Shown here piece by piece: positions 10,894 through 23,074 of a stretch of 64,000 bases of DNA (its first letter is position 1; each line of letters starts with the position of its first letter). Source of the DNA: Owenia fusiformis (lineage: Eukaryota; Annelida; Polychaeta; Sabellida; Oweniidae); the NCBI GenBank assembly GCA_903813345.2, contig CAIIXF020000001.1, positions 24,851,915 through 24,915,914 on the forward strand, in the 5' to 3' direction. Below the pieces are notes generated by a model, which was given only the letters and a program-made list of their open reading frames with translations, did not search any database and was not told where the DNA came from. Both the position numbers and the translations under genes were made by a program.

Positions 10894-13800
10894 AACATGG
10901 ATAATAGGGGCACTATTACCATGCGTACAGAGTCTAGTTATAAACTATAAGAAGACGAAACTCTCTTTTTCATACACATGCCTGCATAACAATCGGAGAC
11001 AGAAGTTTTAACATTGTCCAACAAAAATAATAAGAATCTAACATTTAATGATAACAAAAGGATTAATTGCTATATAGTCTTTGTTTTTTAACTGCAGACG
11101 TATACCAACATCAACTTGATTACAGAAAAGATTATCTAACAGTCTAGAATTGCTCCTGGGTTTTAATTACAGTTTATGAATAGAGTTATTTTTGCCTCTA
11201 TTCTCATTTTTAAACCGGTCTCTGTTTGCTTATCCATTATTTGTGATAAATTATTTCAGTTAGAGTCGAAATCAAACACCAAATAAACCGGATTAAAATA
11301 AGCCAGTCTGATTGCGAATTTGCAAATCCTGTAAAAGTAACTTAAAGCCGCCTTTTAATTAGAGAAAACAATAAGCTTATCCATCTGATTAAGAAGAAAT
11401 CAATGCTATTTGATTCGTGCATTATCTTCAAGCAAGCCAGTAAGACAATCAACGATCTGGCGTTTTGTTTAATCCCCGCCAGTTTAAATTCAATATTGAC
11501 CAATGCATGACTTAATATTTTCATTCTACAAACATTGCAGTGTTTTAATGATTGTATAAACCACATTGTTACCATCCCCGATGCACCATCAGGCCTGTCT
11601 CTCAACCCAAAGTTGTATATCTGTAATTTGGGGGGGGGGGGGGGGCGACGTTCATGTAGAAATATACAATAATTATGTCCGTGTAAAAGCTAAAATTATA
11701 AAAAATCTAATTTCAAAGTCATTCTATTCATGGAAGCGTCAAGTTATGAAAAACAATGCTAAACACTAAAATAAACAAATCGACTAGATTACTTTTGAAA
11801 ACTTCCTGAGAGGAAATGGACAAATGTATTTTCCTAACTCATTAGAACGTCTGTCTGATTGAAATACTATTTTTCTAAATACAATATAAATGAATAAATC
11901 TTGGTTGCAAAATAATGCTGAGCCTAATAAAAAATTCAAATACTTTCTTTTGCAAATTCCTGAAGAAACTAAAGGATTACAGGTTTGGTTAGAATAAACT
12001 GCTTAAATTGTACATTTTAAAACTATTAGTGTGATTTGAAACCCGGGATTTGAAACAAGTTTGTATTGAAGGTCTGTTACAGAGGGGGCATACAATGTCC
12101 CATTTACTCACCCCTCATCTCCCATACCCGATCTTATTTATGTCTCCAGTTTGTTTCTTGTATATTAATATTTGAAATCAAGTCATTAAGAATGCCAGGG
12201 GCCAGTTTGGGGGTTTGATTCTAGTTATTTTCCTTTAGTCATAGTCTGACTTATTTGAAAATATGGAAATTCGGAAGATACCAATTACCTATTTCAAATG
12301 GCAACATAGTGAAATTTTAGCACAAGAGCACGAATCAATAGTTTAAAGCAAAAGCATTTGAATATTGTAATTTAAAGCGTTTAAACTTTCATGAGATTAT
12401 ACTTTTGGTTCCAATGATTTGACATCTTTGATCACCTGCAGTTAAGTATCTAGAAAAACATTGCTACTGTAATTAACTGTTAGACGCAGACGATCTTTTT
12501 TCCTTCACACAATATACATGTACATATTCACAAAAGGCATTCCCAACTAAATCACACGAATTGGTGTGATTGTGTAATTGATGTGTTATAATCTCTTTTT
12601 TATTGAATAAACCTTAAACTTTTCTTCAAACTTAACTTATTGCCCTTGGTATATAACCAATATCCCCCGGAACCCCTCTCAATAAATACCCTGTATGATT
12701 AAATCGAGTTACAAGCCCTCCTGACAGTTGTTAAAGTGGATTGTACAGGGTCTTGAATAACTAGTATGATTTACATGTAAAACAAAATGGTATTCGCGCA
12801 TTTGTTGGTGAATGCTCAAGATTTGCTGCACAATCATTCCCCGATTCAACAGTGGTGCAAAAAGGCGTCCTTTGATCATTTGTTTAATCTTAAGTTCATG
12901 TAATGAGGATTAGAAAAATAATGAAGTCTTAAATAATAATCTCTGCTGAAAATGATACCCTTATACTTGCAAAATCAAACCCTGACTCGACATATTTCTA
13001 GTGATGCAATGAACGACCTGCGATTTTTAACAAACGCCAAATCCCGACGGCCGAACGTTAACTCTTAATGCTGAATATTAACACATTAAAAAGTGACAAG
13101 AAACAAAAGGATTGTCTTCAAAATGCCAAACAGCCCCTGGAAACAGTCACATGTTTATTTCTATGCTACCGTATATCGATGGAAAATATGTTAAAACTAA
13201 CTGTAAACAATATCAAGTTGGTCTATTTTTAAAATTAATAATCTTGCATATAAGTGGCTTTATCAGATCAATGATCAATCACTTATTCCATTTTAATCCT
13301 ACAGGTCGGGAGGGAGCTGTGGGGGGTTACATATAATGAAATTTCTACATGCAAGATCATTTTCACATGTGCAGATACATGTATGATTAATAAAGTCGAT
13401 GCCATGAGATTTGTGATTGGGTTTTATCGAAAAGAATATCACCAAAATATTTTATCATCGTGTAGAAAGTCCAATCTAAAATCTGGTAAATGTGTTGCAT
13501 TTTAATTGAAGCAATAACACTGTAATTAATACCACTGTAAAACTATATTGCAAATGTTTGATATGAAATTCGATTGTCAGGAGTACGAAATACACATCAA
13601 TACTTTTACATAATATCCAGTGTATTATAATAAGATGTTATGACAAAGTCAATTGAAAAACTTCAGTTTCAGTAAAACTAGTTGTAAAACTCCCTAAATC
13701 TGTTAAAGGGAAGCCCCGGGGGAAGCCTTCATTCAAGCACTGACGTTTAAGTTTATGTTTAAGAGGAAGAATTCAGTATCCCGTGTGTTCACTACCCCCC

Positions 13801-14280
13801 TCCCATCCCAAATTATTTAACTTCATGTATGCTCCAATGTGTTTCATTTCTGTGATTGATAAATGTAATCAATATGATAGCTCTATATTACTCAATTCTT
13901 AAGTCGCCACGAGGCGTTACTTAAAAGTGCCTCTTCGAATCTCAGCCTGAAAAACAATTCCTAGCCGATCTCCTGTAATCAAGTTAAACATTCCCAGTTA
14001 TGAAAACAATGAAATTGATATCACTGATTGATTGGACAAGTATTAGAAATTTGTCTCCAATTGTAATACATACAGATGTATCGTATTTTGAAATCCTGGG
14101 GATATGCATTAAGTGAAGCAAATCTGAAAAGTTTCATCTTAAACATAACCAAAATTAAGCACAGAGCTACATTTTGCACTTTGGAACTTTCAACGTGTAT
14201 CTAGTTTTTTGAAGCTCCGGCCACCGTATGCCCCCCGTAGAGAAAATGTGCGCAAGGTTTAATTTTAATCTTATTGAATT

Positions 14281-14580
14281 ATGTTAATTAGTTGCTTGGA
14301 TGGTAGATTGTTTGTTTGCTTGCTTATCTGCACGATTGATTGCTTGATTGACCGTTTACTTGCTTACATTCTTTCTTTGTTGCTTAGTTGCTTCCTTGGT
14401 TTCTTTGCTGGATTAGAGTTTGATTAGTTACTTGATTGGTTGGTTTGTCGGTTGTTTGCTTGCTTTATTTGTAAGTTGCATGTTTTTTTTACTTGCTTAG
14501 TTTCCTGCTTGCTTTGATGGTCGTTTGCTTGCTTGCTTGGTTGCTTGCGTGGTTGGTTGCTAGGTTATTTATTTGAAACT
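14281..14580 (+). repeat. Cryptic simple repeat (TTGCTTG-type)
   Basis: About 300 bp dominated by degenerate TTGCTTG, TTGATTG and TTGGTTG octamers. Low complexity, non-coding. Confidence 0.75.
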
Positions 14581-14591
14581 TGTCTAAATAT

Positions 14592-14877
14592 CCATAGGCT
14601 TAGCCAGGGGGGGGGTTGCGAATAAGAATAAGACCCTGAGAAAGAGGAGAAAAAGAACTTTAAAGCTTTTTATTTGAAGCTTCTAGCTCAATTTGGAATG
14701 AAGTTGCATCTAATTTTGTAAAATTCAATATAAAAATCATTTTTTGGCTGGTTTATGTCACGATCGCACCCCCCGATTATGTCACAATCGCACCCCCCCC
14801 CCCCCCCGACTGAAACCCGAAATCTTTTTGGCGATCGCACCCCCCCCCCCCCTGACTGAAAGCTGCCTACGCCCCTG
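14592..14877 (+). mobile_element. G-run MITE, copy 2
   Basis: Same family and orientation as 10670-10893: CTTAGCCAGGGGGGGGG at the left and CCCCTGACTGAAAGCTGCCTA then CGCCCCTG at the right. There is an extra internal duplication of the CACGATCGCACCCC block around 14760-14800. Non-coding. Confidence 0.6.
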
Positions 14878-17378
14878 ATATCTGTTATTGGCCATAAATA
14901 AAACTATATTTATATTGTGAGCATTTATGGGTTTTGATAATAATTGGCTTTATACAGTGTACATGTATAATTAATCAAATGTCATATTGTATCATGTTGG
15001 CTAAATCGTTTCAAGTGAAATATTTAGAACTGAAATCGGGGTTCGCTTAGTTTGAGTCAGGGAACAATCACACAGACGGATTAATTAATATTTGTTTTGA
15101 TACATGAGTATAATAGGTTATAGGCAGTATCATGAGAACCAAGTAAACGTGTAAAGGATTATTTTTTGTTTATTCGGAATTGAGTGAACCATCTGTAGTT
15201 TTAATTAAGGATCAATAAATACATCTAATCAAGATCAAATATTAGAAATCTATTTTTGACTGGATAAATTTTTGTTCGAATGTCAAACAGAACCTTCACG
15301 TTCTTTATTCATTTGGAACTTTGGTTTGAATTATTTCAATCAAATGTGTGTTGATACCCCGGGCCAATGCCATTAATTGACATAATGTTGCAATACATCG
15401 CACGCTCGGTCTTAACTGTGTTCATCGACGGGAGCCGAGTGAACGAAGATGGTTGCAATAGGGGGGGGGGGGGCATTATTGTCTTTATTACAAATTACTT
15501 TTACACATTATCACATACATAGTAAACGCGACCGATCGGGGAAGGGATTGGGGTTGTGCACAATTTGCTATCTCTTTATACATGTTTTATTGCCAAATTA
15601 ATATGAAAACAAGCTGGAGTAACATAAATATTTATTTAGTATTTTGTTACCACACATCAAAAGGCGCATTTGAAGTTCAGAAAATGCAAGAAGACTTGGC
15701 TAGATATTATGTACTTATATATTTATACGTTACGTATTTATTTTGTATTCAATTCCAATTCTCGCACTCCTTGAACCACCCCCACCCCTTGGCTACGGGT
15801 ATAAGTACATTCGGCACACGGAGAGAATAATATTAGACTTCTGCAATGCAACTAATAAGAGAGACCTAAAATGAAAATAATGTAACAAGTGCTCTACTTT
15901 GGTGATAAAAATAACTGTTCCTGTAAAAATATACAATTGTAGTCCATCACAAAGTTCATTTATTTCATGAACGCGTCAAGGGACAATGCATCTAAACACT
16001 AAGATAAACAATTAATTAACTTCTGAAGAAACATCCTGTAGTGGAAAAAAACAAATGGCCTTTCATAACGGATTAGAATAGCCAGTCTGTCTGATTGTAT
16101 AATATATAAGATACATTTTAAATTCCTTGGGAAATGAAAAATAGTTTTTTCTGGCTGTTTAATGAAAACATAAAAATAAAAAGATGAAAATTTCCCATTC
16201 ATTAACATCTACATACCCCTAGTGGTATGGGCCGTGTGATTGCTACAAATGGACATGCATAATAGATGATGTATTTGAAAGGTGGCTTTGCCTCGATGTA
16301 TTGGTTAATGAATGATATTATAAACTTTATTGATCGTGAATTCACCTTTCCAAATTCAAATCCCAAATAAATAAAGCACACAATTCAAGCGTGACACAAA
16401 AAGAGCAAAACTGAAAACCCTTTAACCTATAGTGCCCGACATTATGTTAATAAATAATTTCTACATGTTGAAATATATTGCTATTTGATTGAGTTCAAGA
16501 CAAAAATTTTTGGAATTGTTTCACATAATGTAATATTCCTCGGATTTGGTGCATACAGATGTTTTACAATCAGAGACAAGGGTCTTATACGGGGTATTAT
16601 ATTTGGCAAACCAATCAATAAGTAGTATTAAATTATCACAAGGTAAATAACTTAATCCCTTTTAAAATTGCGGTTAAGTAGCATCTTAATTACAGTAAAG
16701 AAAGATCATCTAGGAATTATTTCTGCCTCTCATTCCTTAAACCGGCTTCGTTAAACAGTGTCAAGATATTTAAGTCAGAGCCAAAAACAAGACTATTTTT
16801 ATATTTAAATCCCCTCACCTTGTCAATGTTTATGTCTGCATCTGGTTTTTCCTACCTTTTGGAGGGAGCCAATATACACATAGATTAATTACTGGCCATG
16901 GACAGGGGGCACAGAAACGAACATTCTGGGATCATTAGGGATAATTGGGGAAGGGGGATGGGTGGTGTTGAATAGAAAAGTCCGGGAGTGAAGTTAAGGG
17001 GTCCTGAAATCTTTCTTTTGATATTCAGTGCTTGAATGGAGACTTGTTTCCACTCCCCGCACTCTAGTAGAATTTAAATATTTGATCCAAAGGAGTTATT
17101 TTTAATCAAAAATCAAAAATGATTAAATGCTTGCTGCATGCAAACATACTACACTTAAATTGAAATGCTTTACTTAGTTAATTAACGCAGCAGTCACATG
17201 ACACACGGATAAGACGTACCTGGGCAGAGGATACGCAATATTTATCTCTCAATAGGTATGATAAGTGTGAACTTTTTATTCCTGAGAATTAGTAGTTAGT
17301 AGTGCTTATTACTTATGGATAAGACATTAAGTATTCTTTCTTAGTAGTGCTTAGAAAATAGTGTTTCACGTTGTGTGT

Positions 17379-19851
17379 AGAGAACAATGGCTGGACTCCA
17401 GAGGAGAAAAGGCAATATTTGGCTACTAATCTTCGTGGAGACGCCCAACAATTGGTGCTAGAACTGGAAGAGCGCTATTCCTATGAGGACTTAATAGAGG
17501 CCCTAGAAAAGAGATTTGGACCAGGGGGGAAAGCCGACGTGTTTGAAGCTGAGTTGTGCAGCCGCACACGAAAGCCCAAGGAGTCCCTTCAGAGTTTGGG
17601 CCAGAATATCCAGCGTTTAGCTTCGTTAGCCTATCCTGAGATGAGCAGGATGGCTCAAGATAGACTTGCCAGAAGGAGCTTTGAGCAAGCCATACCAGAT
17701 GATGATTTGCGACAAGCCATTCACAGGAAGGATCCAGAAACACTTGATAAGGCCATTGAGGTAGCTCTCAAAGAGGAAAGCTACCAAGAATCGGAAAGAA
17801 TCAGGAGAGGCCTAAAATCTAAGAGGGATCATAAAATTGTGCAAGTTGATGAGGAAGATGATATAAGTACTAAATTGCAGCAAATACTAAAACCAGTGGA
17901 GCAGTTACTCGAAAAGACACTGGGAAAGATGAGTAAGGATATAGCCGATATCGCTAACAGAGGACCTTCTAAACGTACATTCAGTTGTAAAAAGTGCGGA
18001 GAGGAGGGACATAGAGTAAGATGGTGTCCAACAATTACCTGTTATAATTGCGACAAACCTGGGCATTTGTCATTTGACTGTCCATTACCTGAGAAGCCAA
18101 AAAGAGAGAAAGATCAGTCCAGGACAGTAACCACCAATTCTGTGACTCCTGTGAGGTTTATGGCAGATCGTTATGAGGAGATAACTACAGGGAATAGAGA
18201 GGAACTGGTGCGGAAGAAAGTAGCAGATGTGGATATCTGTGGCACTGGGATGGAATTCCTTGTTGATTCAGGGGCTGTTAGCACTATGATAGGCTGGGGT
18301 TGCTACAATCGTATTCCAAAAGAGCATCGCCCTCCTCTGAGACCCTTAGATCGACTCTTCACCCAGGCAGATGGATCCCATTTAGCTATGTTTGGGATGA
18401 TATCATGTGACATTGAACTAGATGGTAAAGTGATGCCCATGAATATAGCATTAGCAGATATTACCCCTGATGGTATCCTTGGGTCAGAGTATTTATCTGC
18501 AAGCGGAGCCATTATCGATTATCCTAATTTGAGAATTTACTACAGGGATCAGGAACAAAAGGCAGAAGAGATAATGCTGTGTTCCTCCTGCCACTCACAG
18601 AGGAGTAAACTTGAGATAGATAAGTACAACATAAGGGGAGATTCATATAAGACCAAAAAGACGACGTTCGATAGGAATGTGGATGCTGATGACACAGAAA
18701 TGATGGAGTTTCCTGATAGCGAGGATGCTGAAAAATCCTGTCCAGAACCAGGAAAAGATACCTCTATGCTGGAATCAGGAGAGAGTGAAGAAGAAACCAC
18801 TGAGAGACAGTATGATATACTTGATACAAATAGTGACAGTATGAGCAAAGGGAACAAAGGAGGACCAGTTTATGGAGAAGAGACGATGAGTCATTTAACT
18901 AAGGTCAAAGATTTGTTCCAGAGTAAGAGGGTTGAGTCTGGTTTGACTGATGGAATCCAAAAGAATAAACCAGAAGTTCTTAGAAATCTAGATTTGAAGA
19001 GTAAAGGGGCGAGTCTTACTCGTAGGTATTGCCAGGAGAGCGGAATGAGAACCCAAAGTGTGAACAGCAAGGGAACACTGAGAAAGTCAAAACAAGTCGG
19101 CAAGAACCCTACATTGGTGGAGTATGAGATGAAGAGGTCAACTCCCAATAACCAGAATCTTGGGAGTAGAAAGGACAACTGTACTGGGAGGGATAGCTTA
19201 GTACATAGTAAATCTACTAGGAGCAATGGACCATCACTGAGCCAGAGAGAACAGTCTTCTCTGAAGAGTGCACTTACAGGGAGTACTCATGAAACTCTCA
19301 CTTGGGATAATACTCAAGAGAGTAGATTAAAGAGGCCCAATAGAGACAAGGTCCACGAGCACAAGGTGGTAGCTCACAGGAATTTAAAGGAGAGGAAGAT
19401 ATGGCCACTTGAGAAAGACTCTGGTGGACAGGAGAGCAAACTAAAGGAGTTGACTATGAATCAGCCATTCATCAAGAGCAAGGCTAAGAAGTTTAATCAG
19501 AGGAATGATCAACTGAAGAATAGAGTTCCCTGTAGAAAGGAGTTACCATTGATGGAGGAAGCAAATATTGTTCCAGTGGAACGACCATTGGTAGGAGGTA
19601 TCAATGAGCCTGTACCAAGAGAAGATACGCAAAGGAGTAATATAGAGACTCCAATGCCAATAAGATACCATTTAAGGAGTAGAAGGGTAGAATCCACTCA
19701 GACAAACGGAATGTCTGGGAGAAGAGGAGGTTCCCAAAGGAGTGGAAGAGCAGAGCCTACTCGGAGAAGCAAGGTGTTTGAGAACACATTAGTGGAGCCT
19801 ATAGTAGAGAAAGAGCATGTTTCTCAAGAGACAGTTGAGATTTGGATTTAA
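17379..19851 (+). CDS. LTR element gag-protease region, downstream piece (fossil)
   Basis: An open frame of about 820 residues downstream of the insertion, ending at a TAA. The parts in order are: a capsid-like helical region rich in Glu, Arg and Leu; two CCHC zinc knuckles (CKKCGEEGHRVRWC and CYNCDKPGHLSFDC, about 17985-18080); an aspartic protease with FLVDSGAVST at about 18255; and a long polar tail rich in Ser, Lys, Arg and Glu with PIRYHLRSRR near its end. A basic tail of that kind is common at the carboxy end of Gypsy polyproteins. No polymerase or integrase region is present between protease and tail. It belongs to the LTR element and is not a host gene. Confidence 0.8.
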
Positions 19852-20013
19852 TGGAAAGAGATGGGAGCTAAGGATGAGTAATTGGAACATTATAGACTGT
19901 AAGATGTTTAATGTTCGTATATGGTATTTTCATAGTTGATTGAACTTTAGATTAAGATAGTTGTTTACTTGTTACTCGAGTTAAAGAGTAGCAATGCGAG
20001 GGCGCATTGATTT

Positions 20014-20026
20014 AAGATGGGGGGTG
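20014..20026 (+). other. Polypurine tract
   Basis: AAGATGGGGGGTG directly before the 3' LTR, where plus-strand priming is expected. Confidence 0.65.
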
Positions 20027-21994
20027 TGTGGGAAATTTAGGAATTCCCCACTTTGTGTTATTTTAATTAAATTGTAATAATCTTTAATAAATTTAGAAGT
20101 TAATTGTTACATGTCATTAACAATATAAGAGAGACTCTCCCGGGAGTTACTAATTACACTGGACCGAAAGGTAAAGGGTATTTCCCCTAAAATTGGTCAT
20201 GTGGGATCCCTGATTTACAATAGTTGAACCTGGGGCTTGAAGAAGAAGAAGCGTGAGGAAGATGGCGGCCATTTAGCTTTGGATTGATGCTGAAACTTGT
20301 GGAGATATCGTAGGAGATAAGTGTAATCTATCATTAAGGATAGTGACATTTATTCGAGAAGTATTTTGTGCTGTTGTTGAGGCAGTTTAATCTACACGGA
20401 AGTAGGTTTATTGGACGTTTTGGAGAGGGAAGAGCGGGAGAGAATTAGGGCCATGTGTGGTGTGACTACCTGTTGATGACCCGAAGTTTGGAGTAAGGTA
20501 TCTAGAAGCAGGAAGACGCATGTGGTAAGGTAACCTTTTTCTATGGCTCGTATTCCATAGCTTCAAATGATGTTGAGGATGATGATGTGCTGATCATCTA
20601 TTATTTTTGAGAAGCAGTGAATTATTTATAAGACTTTATTAAAGGTGCATTTATGTGCGTTTAACTTTGTATTTCCAAGCTAAATATTTCCATCTGGCTG
20701 CCAGTGTTGTCTTCCAAGTGTTTGATATCTAAGCCTGTGAATTTGATTCTCAGTTGCGGCATCTAAAAGTGAGCTGGAGGTAATTGGTACTTCCCGCGGA
20801 ACTACCAGAGAGTGACTGGGAATCAGTGTTGTTTATTGTTGATCAGAACCTGATTTATACAGTATTTTTATGCTTACATCAGTTTGAGATCGAGAATAAC
20901 CTTTTCATAATTGTGCTTTTGGTATTTTCCTACTTTTGCTAATACAAGGGGAATCCATATCTCTGTAACAAATTAATTCATTATCATTTAGCTTGTCTGA
21001 ACAAATACTCCTTACTTTACTTTCCCAACGTTTCTTTAGTTAACTTTGCATAGTTTTGCTAGCTGTGGAGTAAATTGATCTTTTGCCTTTGCTCCTCATG
21101 TGGATTATCAGGGAGTAATATAGATTGTTCATTTCTCATTAGAATTACTCATCTCCAGCATTGTTTCACTCTTATTGTAAGAGCTAATTTATTCAGGTTT
21201 ACTCATTGGCCTTACAGAATCTACCAGTGAGCTGAGAGTAATTATTACTCTCCGCGGAACTAACAGAGAGTAAGCCAGGAGTAATCTGAGAGTTGAAAGA
21301 GTAATTTGAAGAGCAATTGGGAGTAACTTGTGAGTAGAGTGAGCCCGGAGTAATCTTGGAGCAGAAGGAGTAAGGAGTGATCGTAGGAGTAATTGTGGAG
21401 TAACCTGATCCTTAGAGCAATTAAGGAGTTACCGGAGGTTAGGAGTAATTGAGAGAGTAATCAAGGAGTAAATTGAGAGTAATCATATTAGCAGAGGAGG
21501 AGCAACTTGAGGAAACCAAGAGTAAATTGAAGTAAGCTGAAGAATAGCCAGGAGTATTATAAATTTTGATGTGAGGAGTAACCAGAGCAACGACCCTAGA
21601 AGAGACGAAGCAGCAGAGTGAATATAATTTTCAGGACATTGAGAGTAGTATTTCTTTATGAACAATTCAGTGATGATAGACATTTGAGTTTTATTTTATC
21701 AGAGCATTTGAGTAATAATAAGGACTTTGAGATTACTCTTTGAGTATATGAGAATAAATAAAGACAGTAGACATACATTATTTGAGTAGATTGCTATTTT
21801 ATTGTAATTTTTATTGTAATTGTACAAATATATGTGTTTTTGTTGCCATTAATTCTTGTCGTGTATGTTCTCTTAAGCCGCAGTACCACCAAACCAGGTC
21901 TGCGCCCACGTAGATAATCTGTGAGAATCCCATAATAAAATATTTGTCAGTGACTTGACCTCTCCACACTACCACATTTTGGCCAGGTCCGACA
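20027..21994 (+). repeat. 3' LTR
   Basis: 1,968 bp, the same TGTGGG start and ACA end as the 5' LTR. It is followed by the ATAG duplication. Its middle (about 20740-21475) differs from that of the 5' copy while both outer parts match almost exactly. Confidence 0.9.
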
Positions 21995-22279
21995 ATAGCT
22001 TTTCTGGAGTCTAAAGAGTTTTTTCCGTGGTCTAATTTTACATTTTGACACATTATTTGTGGGAAAGCTCTTGAACAATATATAAAACCGGATACAAACA
22101 AGGAATAGGTAGGCAGAAACGTTTTAAAAATGTATATTGTGTTTAAAACAGAAAGATTATCTTACGTAATATTTTGAAATTTAGTATACTAATAGGAAAT
22201 CTCTGATCACACATGGGAGAGGAGTAGTCGCGATACCACGAAAAATCCGGGATCTAAACATTTCCTGGTGAGAATCCTG

Positions 22280-23074
22280 ACTATGTTATGATACAAAACA
22301 AAATCGACCACTCAGTTCCACTTATTTTTTCACAGAAGTTGGAATATTTACCCTGCCTAATTTTTAAGGGTTGTCAGCAGGCATATTTGAAATCAGAATA
22401 TAACTTATTTGACATTTGCGTATGTCACACCATTTAATGCCGAAGAGATACCTGTATTTCCACAAAAGGTAATTCTTAAATTGTGCCTTAGGTTATCGTC
22501 ATACATAAAATAAATTAACCCTTTGATCCACCATGTAGTTATCTTTGCAACACTTATGAACTCTTCAATAAAAATCGCCAGTTACAAAAATCTTGAGTTT
22601 TGAGAAATATTATCATTGTAGAAGACAATTAAATTTGGGAATAATAGTAACTGGTCACTAGTAAAGAATTATGTCTTTATGATTCTAGAAAAGTTTAAGA
22701 CTACCACAATGTGTCACCACTTCTGGTGGTGTCATAATAATCCTCTGTTCTTGTACTAGTACGGTGTTCTTTGGCAAACAGAGCAGATGTGACCACAATT
22801 GTTGTAGTTCTTCAATAACATGACTTTATTTAACTATTCCATTTAATGATCATTGGTGTAGTTACTGTGAGAGATTCAACCGAGGAGACACAACTCATGT
22901 CATGACACATATTTTAAAAGGAAAGCAGGTTATGCCTATATATTTTAACTGTACTAACTGTATAGTTAAAAGGACTTGGTTCACGTGTTTCTAGAAAATC
23001 GTTTTAAATTAATACAAGTGTTTAGAAAAGTATTTAAATAACTCCTATAAATGATATTCTTTTATGGGGAATAC
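22280..23074. other. No gene recognised
   Basis: AT-rich sequence between the hAT-like MITE and the next inverted-repeat element. No coding, RNA or repeat structure was recognised. Confidence 0.45.

Larger units (their letters stand above)
10980..16830. repeat. Diverged internal duplications of the insert
   Basis: Blocks recur inside the insert in diverged form. 11150-11300 resembles 16680-16800 (TTATTT(T/C)TGCCTCT then TTAAACCGG). 11650-11850 resembles 15900-16090 (ATATACAAT then GCGTCAAG, CTAAACACTAA and TCTGTCTGATT). 12090-12180 resembles 13770-13860 and, more weakly, 16800-16850. The order is not a simple tandem. This suggests that the insert grew by repeated duplication followed by drift. 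Confidence 0.5.
9029..17373. mobile_element. 8.3 kb non-coding insert inside the LTR element
   Basis: The insert is flanked by TGTGT (9024-9028 and 17374-17378). Because the flank is a TG run, a 3-bp duplication TGT with ends CACAAGAC / CACAACGTG is an equally good reading. The ends share only about five terminal bases. Weaker subterminal similarity exists, such as ATCCGTG in both ends in inverted sense and TGCTTATTAC in both. There is no convincing open frame. The interior has diverged internal duplications, two G-run MITEs and simple repeats. It may be a CACTA/Chapaev- or Transib-like non-autonomous element; the class is unresolved. Confidence 0.65.
5625..21994 (+). mobile_element. Ty3/Gypsy-like LTR retrotransposon, broken
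   Basis: It has two about 2-kb LTRs starting TGTGGG and ending ACA, a 4-bp target duplication ATAG (5621-5624 and 21995-21998), a primer-binding site and a polypurine tract. The coding parts seen are a gag region and an aspartic protease region. No reverse transcriptase, RNase H or integrase region was recognised, so it probably depended on relatives for movement. It is broken by one large 8.3 kb insertion in the gag region. The LTR flanks are almost identical, which suggests a fairly recent insertion, but the LTR middles differ strongly. The Ty3/Gypsy placement rests on the gag zinc-knuckle plus protease order and is moderately supported. Confidence 0.85.
5547..22279. mobile_element. hAT-like MITE split by the LTR element
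   Basis: The left part (5547-5624) starts CAGGGTTCTCACTAGG. The right part (21999-22279) ends CCTGGTGAGAATCCTG, whose reverse complement CAGGATTCTCACCAGG matches it with two differences. Ends of the CAGGG type are usual for hAT elements. The expected 8-bp duplication is only partly matched (AATATTAT against ACTATGTT, 5 of 8), consistent with age. Without the LTR element the MITE would be about 360 bp. It has no coding capacity. Confidence 0.6.

Noticed and set aside
9029-17373. Polinton/Maverick or Helitron identity for the 8.3 kb insert
   Set aside because: No Polinton genes or long terminal repeats, and no Helitron TC...CTRR ends or AT target.
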